DNA of 64,000 nt from Barnesiella propionica. Its GTDB lineage: Bacteria > Bacteroidota > Bacteroidia > Bacteroidales > Barnesiellaceae. The stretch is from the NCBI RefSeq assembly GCF_025567045.1, contig NZ_JAOQJK010000002.1:124001-188000 (forward strand), read 5' to 3'. Under the pieces are notes generated by a model. It had not been told where the DNA came from. It ran no database searches and saw only the letters and a program-made list of their open reading frames with translations. The first letter of the stretch is position 1; each line of letters begins with the position of its first letter. This document shows positions 55,147 to 64,000 of this stretch, one piece after another. A program made the translations under genes and the position numbers.

Positions 55147-56028
55147 ATGCGAAAGTCCGCTCTCTTATTCGTACCATTTGTTTTATTTTCTTTGCTTGTA
55201 ATAGCATGCAAAGGAAGTAATAACGGCGAAGACGGGAACGGACTTTTGGTTAGGATAGGCGGTCATACTCTGTCAAAAGAAGATCTGGCAGAGGTCATGC
55301 CGAACAATTTGTCGGAGGCAGACAGTGCCGAGTTCGCCGAACATTATATCAGGCAGTGGATTGACGACCAGTTATTATACGAAGTAGCCAGTAAAAATGT
55401 TCCGGATATGGACCGTATTGACAAGGAAGTAGAACGTTATCGAAAAGAACTGATAACTTATGAGTATCGCAATAGATTGATAGGCGAAAAAGCTGGTACG
55501 GAGTTTTCCGATGAAGATATGGAAGCATATTATAAAGCCAATCCTGAACAGTTCAGACTGAAGAGAGCGGTAATAAAAGGCCTTTTTTTGAAAGTACCGG
55601 AAAAGTCCCCTAATATTGACAAGCTGAAAAGATGGTATAGTTCCGGTAAACCCGAAGCCATAGAAAATATAGAAAAATACGGTTTGAAAAATGCCGTGAT
55701 TTATGAATATTTTTATGACAAATGGGTAGATCTGGATGAAGTAATGGCAAATATACCTTATGTAATGGAAGATGAAACTTCTTTTTTGAAAAATCATAAA
55801 ACTTTGGAGGTTCATGATAAGGGATATTGGTACTTGCTTCATATTAGTGAATATCGTCCCGAAGGAGGAGAAGCTCCTTTTGACTTCGCCCGTACTCAGA
55901 TACAAGATATTTTTGTAAATAGAAACCGGTTAAGGTTTAACCGTGAGATGGAAGAGGAGTTGTATCGTGAAGCTATGAATAAGGATAAGATAGAATTCTT
56001 TTATAAAAATCCTGAAGAAAAGAAATAA
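55147..56028 (+). CDS. Lipoprotein with SurA-like N-terminal region
   Basis: A predicted lipoprotein of 293 residues, with Cys21 after the hydrophobic segment LFSLLVIAC. The N-terminal half (LSKEDLAEVMPNNLSEADSA and DMEAYYKANPEQF) has the helical substrate-binding pattern of SurA/PpiC proteins, but no clear parvulin signature is visible. The role is probably chaperone-like for envelope proteins, inferred from neighbours. It is 17 bases before the next PPIase gene. Confidence 0.75.
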   Translation: MRKSALLFVPFVLFSLLVIACKGSNNGEDGNGLLVRIGGHTLSKEDLAEVMPNNLSEADSAEFAEHYIRQWIDDQLLYEVASKNVPDMDRIDKEVERYRKELITYEYRNRLIGEKAGTEFSDEDMEAYYKANPEQFRLKRAVIKGLFLKVPEKSPNIDKLKRWYSSGKPEAIENIEKYGLKNAVIYEYFYDKWVDLDEVMANIPYVMEDETSFLKNHKTLEVHDKGYWYLLHISEYRPEGGEAPFDFARTQIQDIFVNRNRLRFNREMEEELYREAMNKDKIEFFYKNPEEKK

Positions 56029-56045
56029 AAACGAATAAATAAAAA

Positions 56046-57416
56046 ATGCGAAATCTAAAAAGTATTACGGCCGCTATGCTTTTGGTATGTGCGGGTATTG
56101 CAACACCGTTTGCAGCGACGGCGCAGGAAAACAATGTTATTGATGAGGTCGTGTGGGTAATCGGTGACGAGGCTATTTTTAAGTCCGAAGTGGAGGAACA
56201 ATATCGTCAAATGCAATATGAAGGACAAAAGATAGACGGGGATCCTTATTGTGTCATTCCTGAACAACTGGCAATTCAAAAGCTTTTTTTGCATCAGGCG
56301 AAGATAGATACGATTAGTGTTCCCGATGCTACTGTATTTCAGCAGGTCGAATCCCGTATGAACTATTTTATAGCGAATATAGGTTCGAAAGAAAAACTGG
56401 AAGAATATTTTAAGAAATCGGTTACCGAGATTCGTGAAGAATTGGCGGAAGTTATCCGCAATACCGGAACCGTGCAGGAAGTACAACGTAACTTAGTGAA
56501 AGATGTAAAAATTACACCTTCCGAAGTTCGCAAATATTTCAGTAGATTGCCCGATGACAGCATACCGTTTATTCCTCTTCAGGTAGAAGCGCAGATAATA
56601 ACATTAAATCCCCGTATTCCCCAACAGGAGATAGATAATATTAAAGCTCGCCTCCGGGACTATTCAGACAGGATCATGAGAGGAGAATCGGATTTTTCAA
56701 CGCTGGCTATTTTGTATTCCGAAGACGGTTCTGCCAGAATGGGAGGAGAAATCGGTTTTCTGGGAAAAGCTGAATTAGATCCGGCTTATGCCAATGTAGC
56801 TTTTAAACTTACCGATACGAAGAAGGTTTCCAAGATTGTAGAATCGGAATTCGGTTATCATATAATACAATTGATAGAAAAGCGCGGTGACCGTATCAAT
56901 ACCCGTCATATATTGCTGAAACCTCATGTATCGGATAAAGACCTGACAGATGCTTTAAATCGTTTGGATTCATTGCGTACTGATATTATGGATAATAAAT
57001 TCACTTTTGATGATGCCGCGGCAGTTGTTTCTCAGGATAAGGATACGAGGAATAATAAAGGAATTATGGTGAACCAGAATACCGCTACAACCCGTTTTGA
57101 AATGAGTCAGTTACCTCAGGAAGTAGCGAAGGAGATAGATAAAATGAAGGTTGGCGAAATATCCAAACCTTTTATCATGATGGATCGAGCCAAAGGAAAA
57201 GAAATTGTCGCTATTGTCCGGTTGAGGAATCGTATTGAAGGACACAAGGCAAATATGTCCGACGATTATCAGGAACTGAAAAGTATAGTTGAGGCTGAGA
57301 AGAAAAACGAGATTATCAATAACTGGATTAAGAAAAAACAGAGTGAGACATATATCCGCATTAACGATGGATGGAGAAATTGTGATTTCCAGTATGATGG
57401 TTGGATAAAAAAATAA
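56046..57416 (+). CDS. SurA-like periplasmic peptidyl-prolyl isomerase
   Basis: A 456-residue protein with a signal peptide at about 1-26 (ending ATAQ). The N-terminal chaperone helices (VDEVVWVIGDEAIFKSEVEEQ is read in parts) are followed by two parvulin domains: about 175-280 (VEAQIITLNP to GYHIIQLIEK) and about 285-385 (NTRHILLKPHVSDKDL). The pattern matches SurA, which escorts outer-membrane barrels. Placing it before an OstA-like gene fits outer-membrane biogenesis. Confidence 0.9.
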   Translation: MRNLKSITAAMLLVCAGIATPFAATAQENNVIDEVVWVIGDEAIFKSEVEEQYRQMQYEGQKIDGDPYCVIPEQLAIQKLFLHQAKIDTISVPDATVFQQVESRMNYFIANIGSKEKLEEYFKKSVTEIREELAEVIRNTGTVQEVQRNLVKDVKITPSEVRKYFSRLPDDSIPFIPLQVEAQIITLNPRIPQQEIDNIKARLRDYSDRIMRGESDFSTLAILYSEDGSARMGGEIGFLGKAELDPAYANVAFKLTDTKKVSKIVESEFGYHIIQLIEKRGDRINTRHILLKPHVSDKDLTDALNRLDSLRTDIMDNKFTFDDAAAVVSQDKDTRNNKGIMVNQNTATTRFEMSQLPQEVAKEIDKMKVGEISKPFIMMDRAKGKEIVAIVRLRNRIEGHKANMSDDYQELKSIVEAEKKNEIINNWIKKKQSETYIRINDGWRNCDFQYDGWIKK

Positions 57417-57420
57417 AAAA

Positions 57421-59049
57421 ATGTCTTTTCACAGAAAAAAAATGCATAACAGCGGGCATAGGATACTTGTATGTATTCTATGCCTGTTGGCTCTTTGTGC
57501 CTGGGCACAGACGATCCGGCGGGGAGCGCCTTCCATGCCCCAGGCCCTCAAGGATAATCCCGATAAAGTATATTTATTATATAGCGATGAACTTACGCTG
57601 AACGAAAGCCGTCCCGATTATCAGGTATTAAGAGGAAATGTCCGTTTTCGTAAGGATAGCATGTATATGTATTGCGACAGTGCTTATTTCTATAGTAAAT
57701 CCAATTCTTTAGATGCGTTCGGTAATGTGAGAATGGAGCAAGGAGATACCTTATTCGTATTTGCCGATGTCCTGTATTATGACGGACCAGCCCAGCTCGC
57801 CCGTTTGCGTTATAACGTAAGAATGGAAAACCGGGATGTAACCCTTTTTACAGATAGCCTTAACTATGATTTGGTTCCTAATATCGGTTATTATTTTGAA
57901 GGAGGGAAAATAGTGGATTCTCAAAATGAACTTTCCTCCGTTTACGGACAATATTCTCCGGATACGAAAGAAGCTGTTTTCAATTATGATGTGGTATTGG
58001 TGAACGAGCAATATACTCTTTATTCCGATACGCTCGAATATAGCACAATGACTAAGATAGCCGATATTGTAGGCCCTTCGAAAATTGTATCGGACAGTAA
58101 TATTATATATTCCAGTAAAGGATGGTATGATACGGAAAATAATAAAGCACTGTTACTTGACCGTTCGGTGGTGGTTGGGAAAACTCAGCAACTTACCGGC
58201 GATTCACTTTTCTATAATAGAGAAAAAGGGTTTGGAGAAGTATTCGGTAATATACAACTTACCGATTCGGCCCGCAAAGTGATTATGGAGGGGCAATATG
58301 GCTTCTATAATGAGAAAAACGAATTTGCTTTTGCTACGGATTCGGCTCGTTTATTGGAATTTTCAAGGGGAGATACCCTTTTTCTTCATGCCGATACTCT
58401 CCAATCTATGTTGGTATTGCCCGATTCATCCCGTATTTTGAAAGCTTTTCATGAGGTCCGTTTTTTTCGTGTAGACGTACAAGGTGTTTGTGATTCATTG
58501 GAATATCTTACAGCCGATTCAACTTTATATATGTTCCGTGATCCTATTATATGGAACGGAAGTTACCAGATATTCGGAGATACGATAAGGGTGCATATGA
58601 ATGACAGTACGGTCGAATGGGTTCATATACCTCAATTTGCTTTTGCTGCACAACACAAGGATTCTGTATATTTCGACCAGTTGGCCGGTAAAGATTTAAA
58701 GGCATTTTTCCGGGAAGGAGAGCTATATAAAATTGATGTCAGCGGAAATGTACAAACCATATTTTATCCTATGGAAAGGGATTCCACCTATACGGGGCTG
58801 AATAATGCCGAGAGCAGTTTCCTTACCATGTTGTTAAAAGACCAGAAAATGGACAAGCTTACTATGTGGCCCGAGGTAAAAGGAAGTATGACGCCTCCGC
58901 AGCTTATTAAGCGTTCCCAGCTTTTTTTGCCGGATTACCGTTGGTATGAACCTATTCGCCCAAAAGATAAGTGGGACATATACCGTAAAATTGAGAAAAA
59001 GGTTGAGGACGTGCCTAAAAAACAAAAGCATCGTTTTGGAGAACAGTAA
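57421..59049 (+). CDS. OstA-like protein (LptA/LptD N-terminal type)
   Basis: A 542-residue exported protein with a signal peptide at about 1-31 (hydrophobic segment near 15-27, then WAQ). Repeated beta-jellyroll strands [20 protein letters not shown] and [22 protein letters not shown] match the OstA/LptA lipopolysaccharide-transport fold. There is no C-terminal barrel like LptD, so it is a soluble bridge or an atypical Lpt component. It starts 5 bases after the SurA-like gene. Function in LPS transport is inferred. Confidence 0.85.
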   Translation: MSFHRKKMHNSGHRILVCILCLLALCAWAQTIRRGAPSMPQALKDNPDKVYLLYSDELTLNESRPDYQVLRGNVRFRKDSMYMYCDSAYFYSKSNSLDAFGNVRMEQGDTLFVFADVLYYDGPAQLARLRYNVRMENRDVTLFTDSLNYDLVPNIGYYFEGGKIVDSQNELSSVYGQYSPDTKEAVFNYDVVLVNEQYTLYSDTLEYSTMTKIADIVGPSKIVSDSNIIYSSKGWYDTENNKALLLDRSVVVGKTQQLTGDSLFYNREKGFGEVFGNIQLTDSARKVIMEGQYGFYNEKNEFAFATDSARLLEFSRGDTLFLHADTLQSMLVLPDSSRILKAFHEVRFFRVDVQGVCDSLEYLTADSTLYMFRDPIIWNGSYQIFGDTIRVHMNDSTVEWVHIPQFAFAAQHKDSVYFDQLAGKDLKAFFREGELYKIDVSGNVQTIFYPMERDSTYTGLNNAESSFLTMLLKDQKMDKLTMWPEVKGSMTPPQLIKRSQLFLPDYRWYEPIRPKDKWDIYRKIEKKVEDVPKKQKHRFGEQ

Positions 59050-59099
59050 CATATTATGCGTATTACCGCAAAGTTTATAATCTTTGTCTAAATGAAAAT

Positions 59100-61001
59100 A
59101 TGAGTGATGTAATTAAACTTTTACCCGATTCGGTAGCGAATCAGATAGCAGCTGGGGAAGTGATACAACGTCCGGCTTCTGTGATCAAAGAATTGGTGGA
59201 AAATGCTATTGATGCCGGCGCGACATCAATACAGATAATATTGAAAGAAGCCGGACGCACTCTTATACAAGTGATCGATAATGGAAAGGGTATGTCTCCT
59301 ACAGATGCCAGACTGGCTTTTGAGCGCCATTCCACCTCAAAGATACGTTCGGCAGAGGATTTGTTTACCTTACAAACAATGGGTTTCCGGGGAGAAGCCC
59401 TGGCTTCTATTGCAGCTATAGCCCAGGTCGATTTAAAATCCCGTCGTCCGGATGACGAAATAGGTACATGTGTGTGCATATCGGCTTCACAATGCGAGTC
59501 TCAGGAGCCCGTTTCTTGTCCTCCCGGCAGTAATTTTTCGGTCAAGAATATATTCTTTAACGTACCAGCCCGGCGTAAGTTTCTTAAATCCAACCAGATT
59601 GAATTGAGTAATATTCTTACTGAATTTGAACGTATAGCATTAATCAATACCGGTGTGGAATTTTCTCTTTCTCATAATGGTAATGAACTGTTTAACCTGC
59701 CGGCTTCCAATTTCAGGCAACGCATCATCTCTATTTTTGGAAAAAGTTTGAATCAGCAGTTGCTGACGGTCGAAGTAAAAACTTCATTGGTAGAAATGGA
59801 GGGTTATATTGGAAAACCGGAAGCCGCTCGGAAAAGAAATGCATTGCAATATTTTTTTGTAAACGGGAGATATATGCGCCATCCTTATTTTCATAAAGCT
59901 GTAATGACTTGTTATGAAAATCTGGTTCCCGTAGGAGAAATGCCTAATTATTTCCTGAATCTGAAAGTTGATCCTGCTTCTATAGATGTAAATATACATC
60001 CTACGAAGACCGAAATAAAATTTGAAAACGAACAACCCATCTGGCAAATTATTTCTGCTTCGATCAAAGAGACTTTGGGAAAATTTGGAGTAGTTCCTTC
60101 CATTGACTTTGATATGGCGGATGCTCCCGAAATTCCGGTATTTCATAACAATCCGTCCGTTAAACCTCCTCGTGTCGATTTCGACCCCGCTTATAATCCG
60201 TTCAAAAGTTCCCCCGGTGTTACAGGCAAACGCCCTGAGTATGACTGGAAACAGTTATATGACGGATTTCGTTCCGGAGACCGTCAGCAAGAAACAGGAA
60301 AACCTTCTGACAATGAAGTGATATTTGAATCTCGTCTTAACAAAGACGAGATTGTAGACGGAATAACAGGAATGATTGATATCCCTGAAAATGGGGAAGA
60401 GCAGATTCTTATTGATGGAATGGATAACGTATCGGGAAACGGCTCTGATTACTTACAGTTAAAAGGGCGTTACATACTGGCTCCTGTTAAGTCGGGCTTG
60501 GCGATGATAGACCAGCACCGGGCACATGTGCGTATATTGTTCGATGAATATATCCGCCATATATCATTACATAAAGGAATATCTCAACGAATACTTTTCC
60601 CGGAAATTATACAGCTTACTTCGGTTCAGGCAGCTGTTTTGCAGGAAATCAGTGAAGATTTGCTGGCATTGGGGTTTGAATTGAGCGATATGGGACATTT
60701 TTCATATGCCGTGAATGGAGTTCCTTCAGGTATTGAAGGAGTGGATGTAAAAAACCTTATAAGCAGTATGATTGATTCGGTAACAGAAAAAGGAAACGAT
60801 ATAAAAAATGATGTTCACCAGCGTATTGCCCTTTCTCTTGCACGGGCAGCTGCTATTCCGGTAGGGCAAGTGCTTTCCGTTATGGAAATGGATAGGCTCG
60901 TCGGAGACCTGTTTGTCTCGGCTATGCCCAATTATACCCCCGACGGACAAGTGATTATCCATATTCTGTCCGATGAGGATATCAAACGTTTTTTTTCATG
61001 A
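59100..61001 (+). CDS. mutL: DNA mismatch repair protein MutL
   Basis: Couples mismatch recognition by MutS to strand removal. GHKL ATPase motifs are [16 protein letters not shown] and [10 protein letters not shown] in the first 110 residues; the C-terminal dimerisation domain covers about 440-633. The endonuclease motif DQHA(X)2E(X)4E reads D471-QHRAHVR, with Val at the Glu, and the later metal ligands are also replaced (TPDGQV instead of a CPHGRP type). It therefore looks nuclease-inactive, like E. coli MutL. The 633-residue length is normal. Confidence 0.96.
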   Translation: MSDVIKLLPDSVANQIAAGEVIQRPASVIKELVENAIDAGATSIQIILKEAGRTLIQVIDNGKGMSPTDARLAFERHSTSKIRSAEDLFTLQTMGFRGEALASIAAIAQVDLKSRRPDDEIGTCVCISASQCESQEPVSCPPGSNFSVKNIFFNVPARRKFLKSNQIELSNILTEFERIALINTGVEFSLSHNGNELFNLPASNFRQRIISIFGKSLNQQLLTVEVKTSLVEMEGYIGKPEAARKRNALQYFFVNGRYMRHPYFHKAVMTCYENLVPVGEMPNYFLNLKVDPASIDVNIHPTKTEIKFENEQPIWQIISASIKETLGKFGVVPSIDFDMADAPEIPVFHNNPSVKPPRVDFDPAYNPFKSSPGVTGKRPEYDWKQLYDGFRSGDRQQETGKPSDNEVIFESRLNKDEIVDGITGMIDIPENGEEQILIDGMDNVSGNGSDYLQLKGRYILAPVKSGLAMIDQHRAHVRILFDEYIRHISLHKGISQRILFPEIIQLTSVQAAVLQEISEDLLALGFELSDMGHFSYAVNGVPSGIEGVDVKNLISSMIDSVTEKGNDIKNDVHQRIALSLARAAAIPVGQVLSVMEMDRLVGDLFVSAMPNYTPDGQVIIHILSDEDIKRFFS

Positions 61002-61013
61002 AATAATCCGGTT

Positions 61014-61748
61014 TTACAGGTATATCATTTTTTTTGTCATTCCCCCGTCAACTGTTATGTTCTCTCCGTTGATAAAGTCATTTTTGTCTTCACATAGGAA
61101 GAGGCACGTCCGGGCGATGTCTTCCGGTTTTCCTACTCGCCCTGAGGGGTGCTGATGGTGATCTTTGTCCGTAAGAGAATCGTAATTATGAGTTTGTATC
61201 CATCCCGGACTTATACTGTTTACCGTAATATGATAAGGACTGAGAGATATTGCCAGGGCATGTGTCAGGGCATATATTCCCCCTTTAGAGGCAGCATAAC
61301 CTTCACTTCCGGGCTCGCTCATTAAGTAACGGGTCGAAGATATATTAATGATCCTGCCGTACATGTTTCGAACTTTTTGCTTATCGCGATGGATGGCAAG
61401 CAGTTGGGAGGTTATAAATACGGGCCTCAGATTAGTCCTTATGATTTTATCGAATTCTTCTATTGATGTTTCTGTGATAGGAGAGAAGCAGCTTATTCCG
61501 GCATTATTCACCAGGATATCTATATCCCCCCAGTTGTCTAATACCTGTTTCATGCAATTTTCCAGTTCCGTTTCATTATTCAGGTCTGCCGGATAAAATA
61601 CAGCTCCGGTATCACGCGCAACTTCTTTTCCAGCTATTAGGTCTTTGTCACAAAACGCTACATTTGCTCCTGCTTTTATAAAAGCCGTTGTTATACTTTT
61701 ACCTATGCCGCGGGCGGCTCCCGTTACAAATACTCTTTTTCCTTTCAT
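61014..61748 (-). CDS. Short-chain dehydrogenase/reductase
   Basis: NAD(P)-dependent oxidoreductase of 244 residues with a classic SDR pattern: TGAARGIGKSI cofactor loop near residue 10, NNAGIS near 88, catalytic Ser in ISSTRYLMSEPGSEGYAASKGG with Tyr and Lys (YAASK) near 153. FabG-like proteins share this layout, but no fatty-acid gene is adjacent. The substrate is unknown. It is convergent with mutL, with 12 bases between stops. Confidence 0.88.
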   Translation of the reverse strand: MKGKRVFVTGAARGIGKSITTAFIKAGANVAFCDKDLIAGKEVARDTGAVFYPADLNNETELENCMKQVLDNWGDIDILVNNAGISCFSPITETSIEEFDKIIRTNLRPVFITSQLLAIHRDKQKVRNMYGRIINISSTRYLMSEPGSEGYAASKGGIYALTHALAISLSPYHITVNSISPGWIQTHNYDSLTDKDHHQHPSGRVGKPEDIARTCLFLCEDKNDFINGENITVDGGMTKKMIYL

Positions 61749-61847
61749 TCCGGTAATTTATTATAGAAGTAAATATAATGTTTTCCAGAGAAAAAATTAT
61801 CCTTTATCTGCTTTTTTGTAAATTTGCTATATATAAATAACCTTACT

Positions 61848-62609
61848 ATGATTATTTTAATATCCTCGGCCAAGACTATGTCATCCTCCTCTTCCATAAT
61901 AGTGCCGGAAAGAACAGTTCCGATATTTGGTGCGGAAGCAGCCGGATTAATGAAGCAAATGTTACAATATTCTCCGGAAGAATTAAAGGAAATATTAAAA
62001 GTAAGTTCCCGGATTTCTTTAGAGACGATTCTCAGATACCGGCGTTTTTTCGAACCGGATTATTTCGGTCTTCCAGCTATTCTGGCATATACGGGGGTTG
62101 TATACAAGCATATTGCTCCGGAAGATTTCTCTCCGGAAGATTTTCTTTATATGCAGGAACATTTGAGGATTGCTTCTGTCGGTTATGGTTTACTGAGACC
62201 ATTGGATTCCATTCGTCCTTATCGTTTGGAATATGATGTGCAGCTTCCGGATTTCGATTCGGGGAGTGTCGCTGATTTTTGGAAACCGAAACTTACGAAT
62301 AAATTGATAGAAGATATTCTGGCGGATGACGGAATTTTACTTAATCTTGCCAGTAAAGAAATACGGGCTGCTTTTGACTGGAAAAAACTCGATAGGGAAG
62401 TAAAAATCGTGACACCGGAATTTAAAACGTGGCGGGGAGGAAAATTAAAAACAATTGTTATATATGCGAAAATGATGAGAGGACAAATGACGCGGTATGT
62501 TTTGAAGAAGCGGATTCGTGTTCCGGAAGAACTTGTTGGATTCGGCTCCGAAGGATTTAATTTCAGACCTGAATTTTCGGATGATAAATCTCTGATATTT
62601 ACGGTATAG
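61848..62609 (+). CDS. yaaA: Peroxide stress protein YaaA (DUF328)
   Basis: Member of the YaaA/DUF328 family that limits free iron and protects DNA during peroxide stress in E. coli. Start MIILISSAKTM is the family's usual beginning; an ATG eight codons upstream (61824) is the alternative. Family patterns include YTGVVYKHI, LRIASVGYGLLRPLDSIRPYRLEYD, NLASKEI and GFNFRPEFSDDKSLIFTV. 253 residues from this start. Stand-alone gene with a terminator after it. Confidence 0.94.
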   Translation: MIILISSAKTMSSSSSIIVPERTVPIFGAEAAGLMKQMLQYSPEELKEILKVSSRISLETILRYRRFFEPDYFGLPAILAYTGVVYKHIAPEDFSPEDFLYMQEHLRIASVGYGLLRPLDSIRPYRLEYDVQLPDFDSGSVADFWKPKLTNKLIEDILADDGILLNLASKEIRAAFDWKKLDREVKIVTPEFKTWRGGKLKTIVIYAKMMRGQMTRYVLKKRIRVPEELVGFGSEGFNFRPEFSDDKSLIFTV

Positions 62610-62671
62610 GATTAATATTATCCTTATCACGTTGTATGTGAAATAAGGTTCTGTTATAAAATTTATTTTAA

Positions 62672-62715
62672 GATGAAGTCCGGTTCATAATTAATAAACC
62701 GGGCTTCATCTTTTC
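62672..62715. terminator. Terminator between yaaA and the peptidase gene
   Basis: Fourteen-position stem (62672-62685 / 62697-62710) with a mismatch or wobble near the middle, followed by TTTTCT; it lies between convergent genes. Confidence 0.75.
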
Positions 62716-62725
62716 TGGTGGTATA

Positions 62726-64000
62726 TTATTTAAAATCAGGTTTCATGCCCAGATTGTACATGATAAAAGAGAACATGTCAGCTTGAGCGTCAATAACCTT
62801 ACTTATAGGTTTTCCTGCACCATGACCGGCTTTGGAGTCGATTCGGATAAGAGTAGGGTGAGTTCCGTTGTTCGCCGCTTGTAATGTTGCCGCAAATTTG
62901 AATGAATGTGCCGGAACTACCCTGTCGTCATGGTCTCCCGTCATAACAAGAGTGGCCGGATAAGCTGTACCTTCCTTGACATTATGAAGAGGAGAATAGC
63001 CCAGTAGATATTGGAACATTTCGGGGCTGTCGTCGCTTTTACCGTAATCTGTGGCCCAGGCCCATCCGATTGTGAACCGATGATATCTCAGCATATCCAG
63101 TACCCCTACTTCGGGTACTGCCACTGCATAGAGGTCCGGTCTCTGGGTAAGACAAGCACCTACTAAAAGTCCGCCGTTCGAACCTCCGTTTATAGCCAGT
63201 TTTTTCGATGAAGTATATCCTTTGTCTACCAAATATTCCGCAGCAGCAATAAAGTCGTCGAAAACATTTTGTTTTTGCATTTTCGTTCCGGCTTTGTGCC
63301 ATTCGGCGCCATATTCGCCTCCCCCTCGCAAGTTTGCTTCCGCATATATTCCGCCTTGTTCCAGGAAAGGTATTTTCATGACCATGAAACGGGGATTCAA
63401 ATTGATGTCGAAACCTCCGTAACCATATAACAGAGCAGGGTTGTTACCATCAAGTTTAATCCCTTTTTTATAAGTAATTGTCATCGGTACTTTTGTTCCG
63501 TCTTTGCTCGTATAGAATACCTGTTCGCTCGTATAATCTTCAGGATTGAAATTCACGTCACAAGAACGGAATATTTCCGATTTATTATTTTTTACGTCAT
63601 ATTTATAAATAGTGGGAGGTAAAGTATAGGACTGGAATGAGTAAAAAGCTTCGTTATCTTTTTGTGTTCCTGAAAATCCTTCTATGGAACCTAAAGCGGG
63701 AAGTTCTATCTCCCGGGGATTAGTTCCGTCCAGATTATAACTATAGGCGTGGTCTATCGCATCTTTGATATAAGTGACCAGTAATTTGTCTCCGGCGATA
63801 CGTACGCTGCTCAATACATTGTCCGACTCAGGGATGATTTCTTTCCAGTTTTTCTTTTCCGGAGCTTTGGGATCTACGCTGATAAGTCTCCATTTGGGAG
63901 CATTATCATTGGTGAGTATAAATATATTTCCGTTCACATCATCGATAACATTATAGTCTGCATCGAACCCGCCGGATATCGTGATCCAAGGTGAACCGTG
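62726..64000 (-). CDS. Prolyl oligopeptidase family serine peptidase, C-terminal part (cut by window edge)
   Basis: S9A-family peptidase cleaving after proline. The catalytic domain is complete: nucleophile in INGGSNGGLLVG, Asp in MTGDHDDRVVP, His in SKAGHGAGKP, and the FRGGGEYGAEWHKAG-type loop (NLRGGGEYG). The upstream frame is open to base 64000, so the first half of the propeller domain lies outside; about 425 of roughly 700 residues are seen. The GTG at 63937 is internal. Signal peptide not visible. Confidence 0.93.
   Translation of the reverse strand, partial: HGSPWITISGGFDADYNVIDDVNGNIFILTNDNAPKWRLISVDPKAPEKKNWKEIIPESDNVLSSVRIAGDKLLVTYIKDAIDHAYSYNLDGTNPREIELPALGSIEGFSGTQKDNEAFYSFQSYTLPPTIYKYDVKNNKSEIFRSCDVNFNPEDYTSEQVFYTSKDGTKVPMTITYKKGIKLDGNNPALLYGYGGFDINLNPRFMVMKIPFLEQGGIYAEANLRGGGEYGAEWHKAGTKMQKQNVFDDFIAAAEYLVDKGYTSSKKLAINGGSNGGLLVGACLTQRPDLYAVAVPEVGVLDMLRYHRFTIGWAWATDYGKSDDSPEMFQYLLGYSPLHNVKEGTAYPATLVMTGDHDDRVVPAHSFKFAATLQAANNGTHPTLIRIDSKAGHGAGKPISKVIDAQADMFSFIMYNLGMKPDFK

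Overview
The window is a contiguous piece of a bacterial chromosome from the phylum Bacteroidota, most likely the order Bacteroidales. I cannot name the genus from sequence alone. Supporting signs are many TAnnTTTG -7 boxes, often with a TTG or TTTG about 19 to 21 bases upstream; start codons mostly without Shine-Dalgarno sequences; a type IX secretion sorting domain; a DUF4270 lipoprotein; a DAHP synthase with a C-terminal chorismate mutase; and a subclass A2 type beta-lactamase. Base composition is moderately AT-rich. No insertion sequence, prophage, integrase, rRNA operon or CRISPR array was seen. Five tRNA genes are present.

Layout. 1-7.3 kb: menaquinone genes menF (cut by the window edge), menD, menB, menC and menE, with a barrel-type protein and a small heat-shock protein on the opposite strand between menD and menB. 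7.3-13 kb: helical stress-like protein, tRNA-Thr, DUF4270 lipoprotein, short glycogen-synthase-like protein, panC-panD, MATE exporter. 13-20 kb: ffh, folD, CapA-like protein, tRNA-His, sugar nucleotidyltransferase, ECF sigma factor with a 54-residue companion, rpe. 20-28.7 kb: T9SS-exported phosphodiester glycosidase, three tandem tRNA-Arg genes, patatin-barrel protein, serB, a thioredoxin-like protein without its cysteines, Crp/Fnr regulator. 28.9-38.8 kb (minus strand): ftsK-lolA-trxB and dxs-trkA-trkH-unknown. 39-43.4 kb (minus strand): aromatic amino acid operon pheA-aminotransferase-DAHP synthase/chorismate mutase-tyrA. 43.6-53 kb: acidic unknown protein, beta-lactamase, tig, clpP-clpX, recQ, guaB. 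53-64 kb: three PpiC/SurA-type periplasmic chaperone genes, an OstA-like protein, mutL, a short-chain dehydrogenase, yaaA and the 3' part of a prolyl oligopeptidase.

The most interesting signal is the untranslated region before pheA (about 42972-43332, minus strand). It reads as two complete transcription attenuators in series: a promoter with both boxes, a 19-residue leader peptide with five Tyr and five Phe, a terminator with a mutually exclusive 13-bp antiterminator, then a 32-residue leader peptide with seven Phe and two Tyr, and a second terminator with an 8-bp antiterminator, ending just before pheA. The whole Phe/Tyr branch would be controlled by tRNA charging sensed twice.

Two further short reading frames with several cysteines lie in non-coding leaders: one before the cysteine-less thioredoxin-like gene, and one followed by a UUCG-loop terminator before clpP. 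They may be regulatory leader peptides. Other oddities are an Asn at the usual catalytic Asp of the patatin protein, a MutL without the endonuclease motif, and tRNA genes with stem mismatches. All functional calls are from reading motifs; no database search or folding calculation was run.
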